Shown in pieces: positions 62,767 to 64,000 of a stretch of DNA of 64,000 nt. The position numbers were made by a program, and so were the translations under genes. The notes under the pieces were generated by a model. The model ran no database searches. It was not told the origin of the DNA and worked only from the letters and a program-made list of their open reading frames with translations. How positions within the stretch are numbered: the first letter of the stretch is position 1; every line of letters starts with the position of its first letter. This stretch comes from Micromussa lordhowensis (lineage: Eukaryota; Cnidaria; Anthozoa; Scleractinia; Lobophylliidae), in contig OZ026606.1 in assembly GCA_964020085.1 (NCBI GenBank), forward strand, positions 22,847,573 to 22,911,572, read 5' to 3'.

Positions 62767-63120
62767 CTATAACAGCGTTTTAATCAATGATTCTAATCTT
62801 CCAGCAGTAATTGCAATTTTTAAGATGAGTTCAATAGTATCAGCCCTTCTAAAGAAAACGTTTATATCGGTGCTTAATTCAGAGAAAGGCGCGGCATTGA
62901 AACGACAAAATAAGTGAATAAGAAAGCAAAAACACTGAGTAGCGTAGCAGTGAACTGTAGCAAGATGCACCTTGATAACATCAAATAATTCGCTTGCATA
63001 AATCGTGTTTTCAGTCCTAGAAATAATTTTTGCTACAAGTAAATCAACACCCAGATCAGAGACAGCAAGACTCAAAAGTAATGTTCTAAAATCTTCTGTT
63101 GAAGAAGATTTAAAATATAA
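62767..63120 (-). pseudogene. Rhodopsin-type GPCR pseudogene fragment
   Basis: The open minus-strand frame contains TEDFRTLLLSLAVSDLGVDL, which fits transmembrane helix 2 of class A receptors (SLAVSDLGVGLL pattern). Downstream the frame diverges and no DRY motif or later helices are recognisable in one frame, so this is a decayed copy. It lies about 600 bases from the more intact receptor on the same strand. Confidence 0.5.
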
Positions 63121-63724
63121 CGAGAAAGAATAATCAAACGAGATAGATTAATCAAACATGTACCATGAATTTAAGTTTTCACCTTCCGTACTCGTGAGCT
63201 GGTACAGTATAGCAGTTACTCACAGTCCTATAACCTAATTTTCTAAAATTAGATTATCGCTGTGAGCTCCCGTTTTTACCTTCGCGTCCGGCTATAACTT
63301 GACCCTCATTCTATTGAAAAAGCATACATTGGAAAATGTCGTTTCACTGAAAATTATAAATCAAAGGCTGTTTATTTAAGACGTAATTAATTATCATTAG
63401 GCCGTCTTTTTAAGAAAAAAACGCGAGACACGTTAAGCTTAGTGATCTGCAACGCACAAGCTTTGAAAGTAAGAAAGGTTGTTGTGAATTCATATTGGCC
63501 CATATTTACATTTTCCTTTGATAGATATTAAAGGACGGACCTACAGCATAGTTCTGTTTGTTTTTTATATCAATGCAGCGACGAGCTTGATCGCGCTGTG
63601 GGTTATCTATCTAGGCTACTTGACAAGTGTAGTTATCAGGCCTTTTGAAAACTACTCAGTAGTAAGAATTGTCTTAATAGTCAGCTAGCCGCAGCTTCTC
63701 TACCTTTATTCACTAACTTTTTTC
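63121..63724. other. Spacer between receptor copies
   Basis: AT-rich DNA. A short inverted repeat (TAATTTTCTAAAATTA) lies near 63236-63251. No convincing gene. Confidence 0.4.
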
Positions 63725-64000
63725 TCAGTTATGACTTGGAAATATATTTCGCAGTATGTTCAAGACAGCGCGTCGAATGTGTCTCATCTTCCAGCAATAA
63801 ATTACTGGGTTTAACGTTGAATTGAGATATAAAAAGGTGAATGAAGTCATGAAAAAAACTTTAACTACGGTACTAGTGCCGGAGATTACAACTACAGCAG
63901 AGCAACAGAACATCGGCCCATAACATAGCCAAAACACCAGATACACGTAAAATACGCCCACTGCAGACTTTGTCAGCCTAGCAGCATTTGCTATTTGGCC
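63725..64000 (-). CDS. Class A GPCR, 3' end only (window edge)
   Basis: The frame is open from the window end to the stop at 63725-63727. It reads the end of intracellular loop 3 (NAARLTKSAVGVFYVYLVFW), helix 6 (LVFWLCYGPMFCC), a short extracellular loop, helix 7 with SxLNPVIYCW (the NPxxY motif), and helix 8 (KMRHIRRAVLNILRNIF). This is the usual end of a rhodopsin-family seven-helix receptor at the plasma membrane. Adenosine/melanocortin-like orphan receptors of corals have this style, but the ligand cannot be told. The 5' part lies beyond the window. No damage is seen in this part. Confidence 0.75.
   Translation of the reverse strand, partial: GQIANAARLTKSAVGVFYVYLVFWLCYGPMFCCSAVVVISGTSTVVKVFFMTSFTFLYLNSTLNPVIYCWKMRHIRRAVLNILRNIFPSHN

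Overview
The window looks like nuclear DNA from an anthozoan cnidarian, most likely a stony coral. This is inferred from intron-rich genes with metazoan orthologues, many short tRNA-derived repeats, foldback elements, Penelope and non-LTR relics, and TACATG/ACATGT runs in the introns. There is no operon, CRISPR array or complete viral gene. Gene models were built by hand from splice sites, reading phase and family alignment.

Layout. (1) 538-16220, minus: a complete furin/PC-type proprotein convertase (signal peptide, prodomain, catalytic domain, P domain, one membrane segment, short tail). Its largest intron carries a broken RLE-type non-LTR retrotransposon lying inside a (TTA)n tract. (2) 18328-25024, plus: a complete eight-exon V-ATPase subunit d, head-to-head with the convertase. 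(3) 25.5-46.0 kb: a recent segmental amplification containing three nearly identical two-exon DM-domain (DMRT-type) genes, at 28424-29556 (+), 36386-37573 (-) and 41640-42795 (+). The units are separated or marked by a TTAA-flanked DNA element, two-hairpin foldback insertions and a 5'-truncated LINE. (4) 46305-58759, minus: a complete 14-exon VPS4 AAA-ATPase, with a minisatellite, a Harbinger-like element and other repeats in its introns. (5) 58.8-64.0 kb: repeat-rich DNA with a frameshifted CBM2-like repeat gene, Penelope remnants, decayed rhodopsin-type GPCR pieces and the 3' end of an intact-looking GPCR that leaves the window.

How the genes relate. The three single-copy genes belong to one cellular theme: the V-ATPase acidifies secretory and endosomal lumens, the convertase matures precursors there, and VPS4 recycles ESCRT-III on endosomes. 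No operon-like link is implied. The most unusual parts are the DM-gene triplication, with copy-specific promoter and C-terminal changes, and a set of foldback elements that share a two-hairpin layout but not sequence. Two of those insertions have empty sites visible in sister copies inside this window.
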